Notes: generated from the letters alone by a model not told the origin. Shown: positions 8,276 to 16,905, numbered from the stretch's first letter. The stretch is 64,000 nucleotides of DNA from an uncultured Lachnospiraceae bacterium (GCA_947176065.1 CAMWPB010000006.1:1-64000), one strand, 5' to 3'. Numbers and translations: made by a program.

Positions 8276-10396
8276 ATGACGAGAGAAGAGGCAAGGCGCA
8301 GGGCAAAGGAATTGGTGAATCAGATGACAGTGGAGGAGAGAGCGTCCCAGCTTCGCTATGATGCGCCGGCGGTTGAGAGACTGGGTGTACCTGCCTATAA
8401 CTGGTGGGGAGAGGCTCTGCACGGCGTGGCGAGGGCCGGTGTGGCGACCAGCTTTCCGCAGGCCATCGGTATGGCGGCCACCTTCGATACGGAATTACTG
8501 CATAAGGCCGGGGATGTGGCGGCAACGGAGGGCAGGGCGAAGTATAATGCGCTGTCTGCGGAAAATGACAGGGATATCTATAAGGGACTGACCTTCTGGT
8601 CGCCCAACGTAAATATTTTCAGGGATCCCAGATGGGGAAGAGGGCAGGAGACTTACGGGGAAGACCCTTATCTGACGTCCCGGCTGGGCGTGGCCTATGT
8701 GGAGGGACTGCAGGGCGATGACGGGGATGTGCTGAAATCGGCCGCCTGTGCCAAGCACTTTGCGGTGCATTCCGGGCCGGAGGCGGTGCGCCATGAGTTC
8801 AATGCGGTTGCCACCAAAAAGGATATGGCGGAGACTTATCTGCCCGCATTCAAGGCCTGCGTGCAGGAGGCGGGGGTGGAGGCCGTGATGGGCGCCTACA
8901 ATCGGACGAACGGGGAGCCGTGCTGCGGCAGCAGGACACTGATGCAGGATATTTTGAGGGGCGAGTGGGGATTTGAAGGGCATTTTGTGTCGGACTGCTG
9001 GGCCATCAAGGATTTCCATGAGAAGCATATGGTGACACATACCATGGAGGAGTCGGCGGCGCTTGCCTTAAAGAGCGGCTGCGACATCAATTGCGGCGTG
9101 ACCTATCTCTATCTGTTGAAAGCGCTGGTGCAGGGGCTGGTGACGGAGGAGGAGATCACGGAAGCGGCCGTGCGCGCGTTTACCACGAGATACCTTCTCG
9201 GTCTGTTTGACGGTAGCAGTTACGATGACATTCCCTATGAAAAAGTGGAGTGTGAAGAGCATCTGGAGGTGGCGCAGCAGCTCACCAGAGAGTCGGTGGT
9301 GCTTCTCAAAAACGACGGCATCCTCCCGCTTAGTGCGTCGACGGGGCGTACCATCGGTGTGATCGGGCCGAATGCCGACAGCAGGGAGGCTCTGGTTGGG
9401 AACTATCACGGCACTTCATCCCGCTACATTACGGTATTAGAAGGAATACAGGATAAAGTCGGAGGAAATGGAAGAGTCTTGTATTCGGAAGGTTCACATT
9501 TGTTTAAGAACCGTGTGGAGAACCTTGCATGGGATAACGACCGCATTGCGGAGGCGGTTACGGTGGCGAAGCACAGCGATGTGGTGGTGCTGTGCGTGGG
9601 GTTGAACGAGACGCTGGAAGGGGAGGAAGGCGACACGGGCAACAGCTATGCGTCCGGGGACAAGGCGGATCTTCTCCTGCCCGCACCCCAGAGGAAACTG
9701 ATGGAGGCGGTGTTTGCCGTGAGTAAGCCCGTGGTGGTATGCCTGCTGGCGGGAAGCGCGATTGATCTGTCCGATGCGCAGGAGAAGGCAGCCGCAATAC
9801 TGCAGCTCTGGTATCCCGGTGCAAGGGGAGGAAAGGCGGTTGCGGACATACTGTTCGGAGACTGTTCCCCGTCGGGAAAACTGCCGGTGACTTTTTACCG
9901 GTCTCTGGAAGGGCTTCCGGCTTTTGAGGACTACAGCATGAAGGGGAGAACCTACCGTTATATGGAGCAGGAGGCGCTTTATCCTTTCGGATACGGACTG
10001 ACCTACGGCGACGTGCAGGTGGAGCGCGCGTGTCTTTCCTCGAAAGACGATGTTTCCGGGGATGTGACCGTGCATGTGTCGGTGAAAAATGCAGGAAATA
10101 CCGCGACAGGGGATGTGATCCAGATTTATGTGAAAGATCTGGAGTCTCCCTGCGCCGTGCCGAATCACAGCCTATGTGCGTTTGCGAGAGTTTTTCTGGA
10201 AGCGGGAGAGAGCAGGGAGATGGACATGACCGTTTCCGGCAATGCCTTTCTTGCGGTCAATGAGGAGGGCGCTTTTGTCGAGGGCGGCGGCAGTTATGTG
10301 CTCTATGTGGGAACAGGACAGCCGGATGAGCGGACAGCCGCGCTCTCGGGCAGGAGATGTGTGGAGGTGGCTGTGAAGCAGGCGCATGTGAAGTGA
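8276..10396 (+). CDS. Glycoside hydrolase family 3 (beta-glucosidase/beta-xylosidase-like)
   Basis: A retaining exo-glycosidase that releases sugars from beta-linked oligosaccharides. The 706 residues show the GH3 order: TIM-barrel domain with WWGEALHGV, WSPNVNIFRDPRWGRGQETYGEDP and the nucleophile Asp240 in FVSDCWAI; the alpha/beta sandwich domain from about residue 330 (VVLLKNDGILPL, GVIGPNADS); and a fibronectin III-like C-terminal domain (EALYPFGYGLTYGD). The WWGEALHG and CNIN-type features resemble the xylosidase/arabinosidase branch more than classical glucosidases. No signal peptide is present, so it acts in the cytoplasm on sugars brought in by the adjacent importer. The start is preceded by AAAGGAAAAG. 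It is transcribed away from the AraC gene. Confidence 0.93.
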   Translation: MTREEARRRAKELVNQMTVEERASQLRYDAPAVERLGVPAYNWWGEALHGVARAGVATSFPQAIGMAATFDTELLHKAGDVAATEGRAKYNALSAENDRDIYKGLTFWSPNVNIFRDPRWGRGQETYGEDPYLTSRLGVAYVEGLQGDDGDVLKSAACAKHFAVHSGPEAVRHEFNAVATKKDMAETYLPAFKACVQEAGVEAVMGAYNRTNGEPCCGSRTLMQDILRGEWGFEGHFVSDCWAIKDFHEKHMVTHTMEESAALALKSGCDINCGVTYLYLLKALVQGLVTEEEITEAAVRAFTTRYLLGLFDGSSYDDIPYEKVECEEHLEVAQQLTRESVVLLKNDGILPLSASTGRTIGVIGPNADSREALVGNYHGTSSRYITVLEGIQDKVGGNGRVLYSEGSHLFKNRVENLAWDNDRIAEAVTVAKHSDVVVLCVGLNETLEGEEGDTGNSYASGDKADLLLPAPQRKLMEAVFAVSKPVVVCLLAGSAIDLSDAQEKAAAILQLWYPGARGGKAVADILFGDCSPSGKLPVTFYRSLEGLPAFEDYSMKGRTYRYMEQEALYPFGYGLTYGDVQVERACLSSKDDVSGDVTVHVSVKNAGNTATGDVIQIYVKDLESPCAVPNHSLCAFARVFLEAGESREMDMTVSGNAFLAVNEEGAFVEGGGSYVLYVGTGQPDERTAALSGRRCVEVAVKQAHVK

Positions 10397-10420
10397 AAAG
10401 TGCACAATACCATATCTTGT

Positions 10421-10456
10421 ATATAGCGGATGAGAGTTGCTTCTCCTCCGCTATAT
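10421..10456 (+). terminator. Likely terminator after the GH3 gene
   Basis: A 10-bp stem (ATATAGCGGA / TCCGCTATAT) extended inward by GAGA / TCTC, followed by CTTGTTT. The T-run is weak. Confidence 0.6.
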
Positions 10457-10683
10457 CTTGTTTAGGAAGATGCGGTTATCATTATTTCGTTAACTATTTT
10501 TCTACAGGGCAAATTTGAATTGCTCGTTGCATTTCCGGGACGACTGTGTTATATCTGGGGTATACAAAATATACGGGCTGCGATTCCCGGCCTGTACTTA
10601 TGTGAAATCAGGATTGTCTTTGATTTCACCGTTTCTTTGGAGCATGGCTCCGTCACTCTTGTCTAAGAAAGGAAAGCACATCT
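10457..10683 (+). promoter_or_regulatory. Non-coding leader of the Rpn-family gene with possible promoter and hairpin
   Basis: A possible sigma-A promoter lies at 10527-10555 (TTGCAT, 17 bases, TATATC). A perfect 9-bp hairpin (GTGAAATCA / TGATTTCAC) lies at 10602-10629, about 55 bases before the start codon. The stretch is AT-richer than its surroundings. No convincing gene is seen in it. Confidence 0.45.
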
Positions 10684-11685
10684 ATGAAGAAAAAAGAAAA
10701 GAATGATCAGACGCAAATTTCATTGGCGGCCCTTGACAGAGATTTTCAGAATGTCAACGGAAAAATCCCTTACAATATGACAAATGACTATATGTTCCGT
10801 GCAGTTTTGCAATCTAATAATAAAGTGCTGCGTGGATTGATCTGTTCCCTGCTTCACCTTGCCGAATCAGAGGTAAATGCAGTTGAGATCACCAATCCCA
10901 TTATTTTGGGAGAAACGGTCAATGACAAGGAATTTCGTCTGGACATCAACATAATAATGAACAATTCTGTTCTCATCAATTTGGAAATGCAGATTACAAA
11001 TAAGTTAAATTGGGAAAACCGTTCGGTTATGTATTTATGCCGTTCCTATGACAAATTAAACCGCGGACAGGATTACAGGGAGGCCAGACCAGCTATCCAT
11101 ATCAGCTTTTTGGACTATACGCTGTTTGATGAGTATCCGGAGTTTTATGCATCCTACAAGCTGATTAACGTGAAAAGCCACCAGAAATACAGCGATAATC
11201 TGACTATGTATGTTGTAGATTTATCCCGCATTAATCTTGCCACGGAAGAGGATAAACAGTATCATATTCACGATTGGGCATACCTTTTTAAAGCTGCCAC
11301 ATGGGAGGAACTTAAAATGATCGCATCAAAGGACGAATATTTGAAAGAAGCATCCCAGACCATATTCCGCATGAGCGCTGACGAAGAAATACGTAAACGC
11401 TGCCGTGACCGGGAGGAATATTATCAGGACATGCGCAATTACGAGAGGGCGATAGCGGAGAAGGAGGAGAAGATAGAGCGGGACCGGAAGGAGCATGAGG
11501 AGGACATGCGCAATTATGAGAGAGCGATAGCGGAGAAGGAGGAGAAGATAGAGCGGGACCGGAAGGAGCATGAAGAGGATTTGCGTAATTACAGAAATTC
11601 CCTCGCCGAGCGGGATGCCCGAATCCAGCAGCTTCAGGCAGAACTGGAAATGCTGAGAAAACAGAACAAATATACTCTCTTATAA
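10684..11685 (+). CDS. Rpn-family PD-(D/E)XK nuclease / putative transposase with coiled-coil repeats
   Basis: The N-terminal 230 residues match the Rpn/YhgA-like group (NMTNDYMFRAVLQ, then FRLDINIIMNN...LINLEMQ, the D...ExQ of the PD-(D/E)XK nuclease fold, and YLCRSYDKLNRGQDY). Such proteins promote RecA-independent recombination in E. coli and are common, often decayed, in Lachnospiraceae. The C-terminal 100 residues are charged coiled coil with a 25-residue unit present twice exactly (beginning DMRNYERAIA) and once diverged. Codon usage is AT-richer than in the neighbours, consistent with mobility. AGAAAGGAAAG precedes the ATG. It stands alone between terminated genes. No inverted repeats marking a transposon are visible. 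Confidence 0.88.
   Translation: MKKKEKNDQTQISLAALDRDFQNVNGKIPYNMTNDYMFRAVLQSNNKVLRGLICSLLHLAESEVNAVEITNPIILGETVNDKEFRLDINIIMNNSVLINLEMQITNKLNWENRSVMYLCRSYDKLNRGQDYREARPAIHISFLDYTLFDEYPEFYASYKLINVKSHQKYSDNLTMYVVDLSRINLATEEDKQYHIHDWAYLFKAATWEELKMIASKDEYLKEASQTIFRMSADEEIRKRCRDREEYYQDMRNYERAIAEKEEKIERDRKEHEEDMRNYERAIAEKEEKIERDRKEHEEDLRNYRNSLAERDARIQQLQAELEMLRKQNKYTLL
11428..11577 (+). repeat. Tandem 75-bp repeat within the Rpn-family gene
   Basis: Two nearly identical 75-bp units (11428-11502 and 11503-11577) encode the same 25 residues; a third, diverged unit begins at 11578. In-frame gain or loss of units would lengthen or shorten the coiled coil. Confidence 0.93.
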
Positions 11686-11708
11686 AAACATTGTCAAAAT
11701 GACTTCAC

Positions 11709-11736
11709 TTGAAAATGCTTTTTCATATGGTATACT
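11709..11736 (+). promoter_or_regulatory. Sigma-A promoter of the cysE operon
   Basis: TTGAAA, 16 bases ending in TGG, then TATACT; the extended -10 dinucleotide TG is present. It lies 31 bp before the cysE start. Confidence 0.8.
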
Positions 11737-11766
11737 ATACATATAATTCATAGAAGGAGCAATTCA

Positions 11767-12459
11767 ATGGGTTTTATCGAAAATATAAAGGAGGAAATCC
11801 GTATCATACGGGAGAGAGACCCGGCGATTCACTCAAACATGGAAGTTTTCCTCTACCCCAGTTTTAAGGTTATGTGCTATTACCGGCTGGCACACAGACT
11901 GTATCTGCACCACCATTATTTCTGGGCAAGATGGGTTTCCCAGAAGGGCGCGCGCAGGACGGGCATTGAGATTCATCCGGGAGCGCAGATCGGCAGAGGA
12001 TTTTTTATTGACCACGGCCACGGTGTCATTATCGGGGAAACTACGGTGATCGGTGATAACGTGACACTCTATCAGGGCGTGACCCTTGGCGGAACAGGTA
12101 AGGAGCAGGGAAAAAGACATCCTACGATTGGGAATAATGTAATGATAAGCACCGGAGCAAAGGTGCTGGGGTCTTTTAAAATCGGGGATAACAGCAAAAT
12201 CGGGGCCGGCAGCGTGGTGCTCAATGAGGTGCCGCCGGGTTCCACGGTGGTGGGCGTGCCGGGGCGTGTGGTCAAGCGCGATAATATGGCGCTGCCGCAG
12301 GAGGAGCTGGATCAGACCCATCTGCCCGATCCTGTTCGTGAGGATATCATGGGGTTGCAGCGGGCCAATGCGGAGCTGACGAACAGGCTGCTTGATCTGG
12401 AGCAGGAGATGAAACGGATGCGGAAAGAGAGGAAAAGAGGAGATTATGAAAGTATATAA
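11767..12459 (+). CDS. cysE: Serine O-acetyltransferase
   Basis: Transfers acetyl from acetyl-CoA to L-serine, giving O-acetylserine for cysteine synthesis. The 230-residue protein has an N-terminal helical domain (DPAIHSNMEVFLYPSFKVMCYYRLAH) and a left-handed beta-helix of hexapeptide repeats with the catalytic DHGHGVIIGET and the loop GVTLGGTGKEQGKRHP. The C-terminal extension after VVGVPGRVVKR is charged and helical. AGAAGGAG precedes the ATG. The last 14 bases overlap cysS, so cysteine synthesis is translationally linked to cysteinyl-tRNA synthetase, an arrangement also known in Bacillus. No T-box leader is present: only about 30 bases separate promoter and start. Confidence 0.95.
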   Translation: MGFIENIKEEIRIIRERDPAIHSNMEVFLYPSFKVMCYYRLAHRLYLHHHYFWARWVSQKGARRTGIEIHPGAQIGRGFFIDHGHGVIIGETTVIGDNVTLYQGVTLGGTGKEQGKRHPTIGNNVMISTGAKVLGSFKIGDNSKIGAGSVVLNEVPPGSTVVGVPGRVVKRDNMALPQEELDQTHLPDPVREDIMGLQRANAELTNRLLDLEQEMKRMRKERKRGDYESI

Positions 12460-13855
12460 TACATTATCGGGAAGGAAAGAAGAGTTTGTGCCGATTGAGG
12501 AGGGAAAGGTCAGCATGTATGTCTGCGGGCCTACCGTTTACAATCTGATTCATATCGGCAATGCCAGACCCATGATCGTGTTTGACACCGTGCGCCGCTA
12601 TATGGAGCACAGGGGCTATAAAGTCAATTATGTGTCGAACTTTACGGATGTGGACGATAAGATCATCAAGAAAGCCAACGAGGAGGGCACCGATCCTTCC
12701 GTGATTTCGGAACGCTATATCGAGGAGTGCAAAAAGGACATGGAGGCGCTGCATGTGAAGCCTGCCACCACGCATCCCAAGGCGACCTGTGAGATTGACG
12801 GCATGATTGAGATGATTCAGACGCTCATCGACAAGGGGCACGCTTATGTGGCGCAGGACGGCACTGTCTATTTCAGGACCAGAAGTTTTCCGGGATACGG
12901 AAAGCTTTCCCATAAGAATCTGGATGATCTGCGCAGCGGCGGCCGTTCTCTTCTGGTTTCCGGGGAGGAGCAGAAGCAGGATCCTCTGGATTTTGTTCTG
13001 TGGAAACCGAAGAAGGAGGGCGAACCTTTCTGGGAGTCCCCCTGGTGCGAGGGACGGCCGGGCTGGCATATCGAGTGCTCGGTGATGAGTAAGAAATATT
13101 TGGGAGAAGAGATTGATATTCATGCGGGCGGTGAGGATCTGATTTTTCCTCATCACGAGAATGAGATTGCCCAGTCGGAGGCTGCCAATGGCAAGCCTTT
13201 TGCCAAATACTGGCTGCACAACGGTTTCCTGAATATTGATAATAAGAAAATGTCCAAGTCTCTGGGAAACTTCTTCACGGTGCGGGATATCAGCGAGAAG
13301 TACGATCTGCAGGTGCTGCGGTTCTTCATGCTCTCTGCCCACTACAGAAGTCCCTTAAATTTCAGCGCGGAGCTGATGGAGGCGGCAAAGAACGGTCTGG
13401 AGAGGATCGTGACCTGCGTGTCAAATTTGAATTTCGCTCTGGAGAAGGCGGGGACGCAGGAAATGAGCGGTGAGGAGGAAAAGGCGCTTTTGCAGGCGAA
13501 AGAGTTGGTGAAAAAGTTTGACGAGGCGATGGATGACGATTTTAATACGGCAGACGCTATCTCCGCCATTTTTGAACTGGTAAAGTTTGCCAACACTTCC
13601 GTGGGAGAGGGAGCAAGCGCGGCTTATATCCGTACTCTCAAGGAAGATATTGTGGAGCTGATGGATATCTGCGGGCTCACGGCGGAACGCGGGCAGGAAA
13701 TACTGGACGAGGAGATTGAGTCGCTGATTCAGGAGAGACAGGATGCCAGAAAGGCGAAGAATTTTGCCAGAGCGGATGAGATCCGGGATCTTCTTGCGGG
13801 AAAGGGTATTATTCTGGAGGATACGCGCGAGGGGGTCAAATGGAAGAGAGCGTAA
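12446..13855 (+). CDS. cysS: Cysteinyl-tRNA synthetase
   Basis: Charges tRNA-Cys with cysteine using ATP. The 469-residue class Ia enzyme shows the zinc ligand Cys27 in YVCGPTVYN, the HIGH-type motif HIGN (36-39), the second zinc site around GWHIECSVM and HHENEIAQSE, and the KMSKS loop at 268-272. The C-terminal part holds the helical DALR domain and the family-specific KAKNFARADEIRDLL motif. It begins within cysE (AGAGG before the ATG) and its last 16 bases overlap mrnC, so the order cysE-cysS-mrnC-rlmB is the same as in many Firmicutes. Confidence 0.97.
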   Translation: MKVYNTLSGRKEEFVPIEEGKVSMYVCGPTVYNLIHIGNARPMIVFDTVRRYMEHRGYKVNYVSNFTDVDDKIIKKANEEGTDPSVISERYIEECKKDMEALHVKPATTHPKATCEIDGMIEMIQTLIDKGHAYVAQDGTVYFRTRSFPGYGKLSHKNLDDLRSGGRSLLVSGEEQKQDPLDFVLWKPKKEGEPFWESPWCEGRPGWHIECSVMSKKYLGEEIDIHAGGEDLIFPHHENEIAQSEAANGKPFAKYWLHNGFLNIDNKKMSKSLGNFFTVRDISEKYDLQVLRFFMLSAHYRSPLNFSAELMEAAKNGLERIVTCVSNLNFALEKAGTQEMSGEEEKALLQAKELVKKFDEAMDDDFNTADAISAIFELVKFANTSVGEGASAAYIRTLKEDIVELMDICGLTAERGQEILDEEIESLIQERQDARKAKNFARADEIRDLLAGKGIILEDTREGVKWKRA

Positions 13856-14274
13856 CGATTCTTGATGCGATCAAACGGGATTTCAACTGCGGTGAGATTG
13901 ATATCCGCACCTATTCGCCGTTGACGCTGGCGTATATCGGGGATGCGGTCTACGATCTGGTGATCCGCACAGTCGTGGTGGAGCGGGGCAATACTTCCGC
14001 CAATAAGCTGCATAAAAAGACAGTCACTTACGTAAATGCGCGGATTCAGGCGCGGATGATTGAAGCCCTGATGGACGAGTTGACTGAGGAAGAACGGACG
14101 GTCTATAAGCGCGGGCGGAATGCCAAATCCTACACAACGGCAAAGAATGCCACAGTCATCGAGTATCGGAAGGCTACGGGGTTTGAGGCGCTATGCGGGT
14201 ACCTGTACCTGACGGGAAAGCAGGAGCGGATGCTTGCGCTGATCAAGAGAGCCGTCGATCTGGCGGAGCTGTGA
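13840..14274 (+). CDS. mrnC: Mini-ribonuclease III
   Basis: Mini-III is an RNase III catalytic domain without a double-stranded RNA-binding domain; in Bacillus it matures 23S rRNA ends. The 144 residues contain the signature SPLTLAYIGDAVYDLVIRT, with the metal-binding acid Asp35, and the second acidic site near the end (ATGFEALCGYLYLTG). Position directly after cysS and before the rRNA methyltransferase rlmB is the conserved context. The ATG lies inside the end of cysS, behind GAGGGGG. Its stop (TGA at 14272) overlaps a GTG that could start rlmB. Confidence 0.95.
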   Translation: MEESVTILDAIKRDFNCGEIDIRTYSPLTLAYIGDAVYDLVIRTVVVERGNTSANKLHKKTVTYVNARIQARMIEALMDELTEEERTVYKRGRNAKSYTTAKNATVIEYRKATGFEALCGYLYLTGKQERMLALIKRAVDLAEL

Positions 14275-14303
14275 CAGCCGCGAAAGAAAAACAGGCGGCT
14301 GTG

Positions 14304-15068
14304 ATGGAAAGAGAGGTTTACATAATATTGGAAGAAAACACAGGAATCATAGAGGGAAGAAATGCCGTGATCGAGGCTTTCCGGGCGGGGCGGACCATTG
14401 ACCGGCTTTACGTGCTGGACGGTTGTAAGGACGGGCCGGTTATGACGATCAAGCGGGAGGCGTCCAAACAGGGAACCCCGGTCAAATATGTGACGAAGGA
14501 GCGGCTGGACCAGATGTCTGAGACGGGCAGGCATCAGGGTGTGATTGCGGCTGCGGCGGCTTACGGATATGCGGAGGTTTCGGATATACTGCAGAAGGCG
14601 AAGGACAAGGGGGAGGAACCCTTTGTTTTGCTTTTGGACGGTATCGAAGATCCCCACAATCTGGGAGCTATTATCCGCACGGCGAATCAGGCGGGCGCGC
14701 ACGGCGTCATTATTCCGAAAAATCGCGCGGTGGGTCTGACGGCTACGGTGGTAAAAGCATCCGCAGGCGCGCTGAACTACACGCCGGTGGCCAAAGTGAC
14801 GAACCTGGGGCAGACCATTGAGGAGCTGAAAAAGGAAGGACTCTGGTTTGTGTGCGCGGATATGGGCGGCACATCCATGTATAGACTGAATTTAAAGGGC
14901 CCCATTGGTCTTGTGGTGGGTGCGGAAGGAAATGGTGTAAGCCGCCTCGTCAGGGAAAAATGCGATATGACCGCGCAGATTCCCATGCGGGGGGATATTG
15001 ATTCCCTGAACGCTTCTGTGGCGGCGGGAATTTTGGCCTATGAGATTGTCAGACAGAGACTAGAGTGA
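14304..15068 (+). CDS. rlmB: 23S rRNA (guanosine-2'-O-)-methyltransferase RlmB
   Basis: A SpoU-family RNA methylase that modifies the 23S P-loop guanosine. The N-terminal substrate-binding domain begins around IIEGRNAVIEAFRAG, and the knotted SAM-binding domain shows LLLDGIEDPHNLGAIIRTA (motif 1), VGAEGNGVSRL (motif 2) and IPMRGDIDSLNASVAAGILAYE (motif 3). The start is uncertain: ATG 14304 gives a normal N-terminus but has a weak ribosome site; GTG 14271 overlaps the mrnC stop (GTGA) and would be translationally coupled; TTG 14329 lies behind AGAGAGG. A structured repeat begins at its stop codon. Confidence 0.94.
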   Translation: MEREVYIILEENTGIIEGRNAVIEAFRAGRTIDRLYVLDGCKDGPVMTIKREASKQGTPVKYVTKERLDQMSETGRHQGVIAAAAAYGYAEVSDILQKAKDKGEEPFVLLLDGIEDPHNLGAIIRTANQAGAHGVIIPKNRAVGLTATVVKASAGALNYTPVAKVTNLGQTIEELKKEGLWFVCADMGGTSMYRLNLKGPIGLVVGAEGNGVSRLVREKCDMTAQIPMRGDIDSLNASVAAGILAYEIVRQRLE

Positions 15069-15158
15069 GAAGAAATTCTAATCACTCGCAGCAAAGGCTG
15101 CTTCGTGAAGAATTTCTAAGTCTCACTCGGGAGAATGCCTGAAAAATGGCATTCTCCG
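15063..15158 (+). repeat. Two-hairpin intergenic element, copy A
   Basis: Hairpin 1 spans 15063-15128: outer stem GAGTGAGA / TCTCACTC, middle stem AGAAATTCT / AGAATTTCT, inner stems TCAC / GTGA and GCAGC / GCTGC. Hairpin 2 spans 15130-15157 with stem GGAGAATGCC / GGCATTCTCC. No T-run follows. The element starts on the last sense codon of rlmB. Related copies are at 41969, 48696 and 50696. Confidence 0.85.
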
Positions 15159-15176
15159 TCTGTATGGATAGGAATA

Positions 15177-16745
15177 ATGAAGAGAATAAATGAAATATTG
15201 GCAGTGGTAATCCTGTCATTGATGGCGGTGCTTCTGGCGGCGGTGGGAATGCGGCTGTATGATACCTATATCATAGATCAGGAGATGGAATCGGAAATAA
15301 GGCAGCAGGAGGAAGTGCTCTCGAGAAACAGGGAAGCCCACGACCGGGTGCAGGAGATGCGCCGGGAGATTGAGGAGTTGTCAGAGGACAGGGAAAAGCT
15401 GGGGCAGTTTCTGGAAGAAATTCGGATGGATGACGAGGAGGCGGTTCCCGTTTCTTCGATGATGGATTTCGATATGAGCGGTATGTCCGGGAATCTGGCG
15501 GTATCGGAGGAGTCGGAGCATATAGGGGACATATCGGGGAATACGACCAGTGTGTCGGATCATGGATTCAGCGTGCCGGGCGGCGATATGATATCAGATA
15601 ATACGCTTAACATGTTTGATAATGATACGATATCGGGCAATACGACCAGTGTGTCGGGCAATGATGCAGTATCGGGGAATACGACCAGCGTGTCGGGCAA
15701 TGATGCGGTATCCGGCAACGGGCTCAGTGTGTCGGATAACGATGCAGTATCAGGCAATTCGCTCAGTGTGTCGGGCAATGATGCGGTATCGGGCAATACG
15801 ACCAGCGTGTCTGATAACGATGCAGTATCGGGCAATTCGCTCAGTGTGTCGGGCAACGATGTGATATCCGGCAATACGACCGGTGTGTCAGATTATGTGC
15901 CGGGCATATCGGACAATGGCACTGTTTCTGAAAATGAAACCGTTTCAGGAAATATGATAGATATTCTGCCGAGAATAGAAATGGTGTATCCCGAGATCAC
16001 GCTTGCCAAACGCAGGCAGATACGAAGCTCTCTGGAGGAAACGCTTCTGGTGAATTGGGAGGATCAGGCGTGTCTGGAGGAACGGGGCGTAGATTTTTCC
16101 GGGAAGAAAATTGCCTGTCTGGGAGACAGCATCACGGCTGCGGCCAATCTGGAAGGAGAGGAAGGGTATCTGTCCTATGCTTATCCCGCCGTGCTGAAAG
16201 AACTGTTGGGGGCGGAGGAAGTCTATAATCTTGGCATTGGCGGATCCTCCATAGGACGGTACTGGTCGGACGCGTTTGTGGAGCGTTATAAGCAGATCCC
16301 GGAAGATACGGATATCATTATTGTTATGGGCGGCACCAATGACGGCTTCTGTCTTTCCGAGAAAGAGTTTGGTTCCCCTGCGGAGCGGAAGCCCTGGACT
16401 TTCTGGGGAGATCTGGATGAGCTGATGCGGGGGCTTAAGGAGAATTATCCCGATGCGGATATCTTTTTTGCCACGCCGCTGCCCAATATTTTACAGGATT
16501 ATCTGATGCGGGAGCGGACTTATCTGCTGCCACAGAAGAATATAGCAGATGTGATTTTAACGTTATCCGCTGCCCATGGTTTTCAGGTGATAGATCTTTA
16601 TAATTCCAATATGCTGGATTCCCATGACGCGGATATTGTGGCGGATTACATGCCGGACGGCGTACACGCGAACAAGGAGGGATATCGGATTCTGGCGGAG
16701 CATATTGCGGCCAGGCTGGTGCGGTACTATGAAGAGAATGAGTGA
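15177..16745 (+). CDS. Membrane-anchored SGNH/GDSL hydrolase with Ser-Gly-Asn repeat stalk
   Basis: A predicted extracytoplasmic esterase or acetylhydrolase. Residues 1-30 form an uncleaved signal anchor (EILAVVILSLMAVLLAAVG), followed by a coiled coil to about 85, then a stalk made of seven 13-residue units such as SGNTTSVSGNDAV. The catalytic domain starts near residue 310 and carries the SGNH blocks: IACLGDSITAAA (Ser nucleophile), NLGIGGSSIGRY (Gly), VMGGTNDGF (Asn) and MPDGVHANKEGY (Asp and His). ATG 15177 is chosen because it follows GGATAGG; the earlier ATG 15135 would translate the intergenic hairpin. Family members deacetylate surface glycans or lipids; the substrate here is unknown. 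The stalk suggests the domain is held away from the membrane. Confidence 0.88.
   Translation: MKRINEILAVVILSLMAVLLAAVGMRLYDTYIIDQEMESEIRQQEEVLSRNREAHDRVQEMRREIEELSEDREKLGQFLEEIRMDDEEAVPVSSMMDFDMSGMSGNLAVSEESEHIGDISGNTTSVSDHGFSVPGGDMISDNTLNMFDNDTISGNTTSVSGNDAVSGNTTSVSGNDAVSGNGLSVSDNDAVSGNSLSVSGNDAVSGNTTSVSDNDAVSGNSLSVSGNDVISGNTTGVSDYVPGISDNGTVSENETVSGNMIDILPRIEMVYPEITLAKRRQIRSSLEETLLVNWEDQACLEERGVDFSGKKIACLGDSITAAANLEGEEGYLSYAYPAVLKELLGAEEVYNLGIGGSSIGRYWSDAFVERYKQIPEDTDIIIVMGGTNDGFCLSEKEFGSPAERKPWTFWGDLDELMRGLKENYPDADIFFATPLPNILQDYLMRERTYLLPQKNIADVILTLSAAHGFQVIDLYNSNMLDSHDADIVADYMPDGVHANKEGYRILAEHIAARLVRYYEENE
15633..15905 (+). repeat. Seven tandem 39-bp repeats coding the SGNH stalk
   Basis: Units start at 15633, 15672, 15711, 15750, 15789, 15828 and 15867, each coding 13 residues of the pattern SGNxxSVSxNDAV; the last is diverged. 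A looser related unit occurs near 15537. Unit number could vary by recombination. Confidence 0.92.
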
Positions 16746-16905
16746 AGGCATGCAAAAAGCGGTTTGGGTGTGAAATACCATAGGGCGCAGCGGCTGGAAG
16801 ACGTCCGGGCGGCTTTTGGTTGACGAATAGCGGAAGATACGGTATTGTGTATCATAACAGGAACGCAGGCGGAAAGAAAACGGATGTAGACAGGAGGGAG
16901 TATAA

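Noticed and set aside
10515..10706. 63-codon open frame upstream of the Rpn gene
   Set aside because: No ribosome site, it overlaps the Rpn start in another frame, and its translation lacks features of a protein.
10684..11685. Complete insertion sequence around the Rpn gene
   Set aside because: No terminal inverted repeats or target duplications were seen at 10400-10683 or 11686-11766.
11686..11766. Possible T-box leader for cysE-cysS
   Set aside because: The promoter lies 31 bp from the start codon, leaving no room for a T-box and antiterminator.
15633..15905. Regular repeats suspected to be a CRISPR array
   Set aside because: The period is constant at 39 bp with no unique spacers, and the repeats keep one reading frame inside a complete gene.
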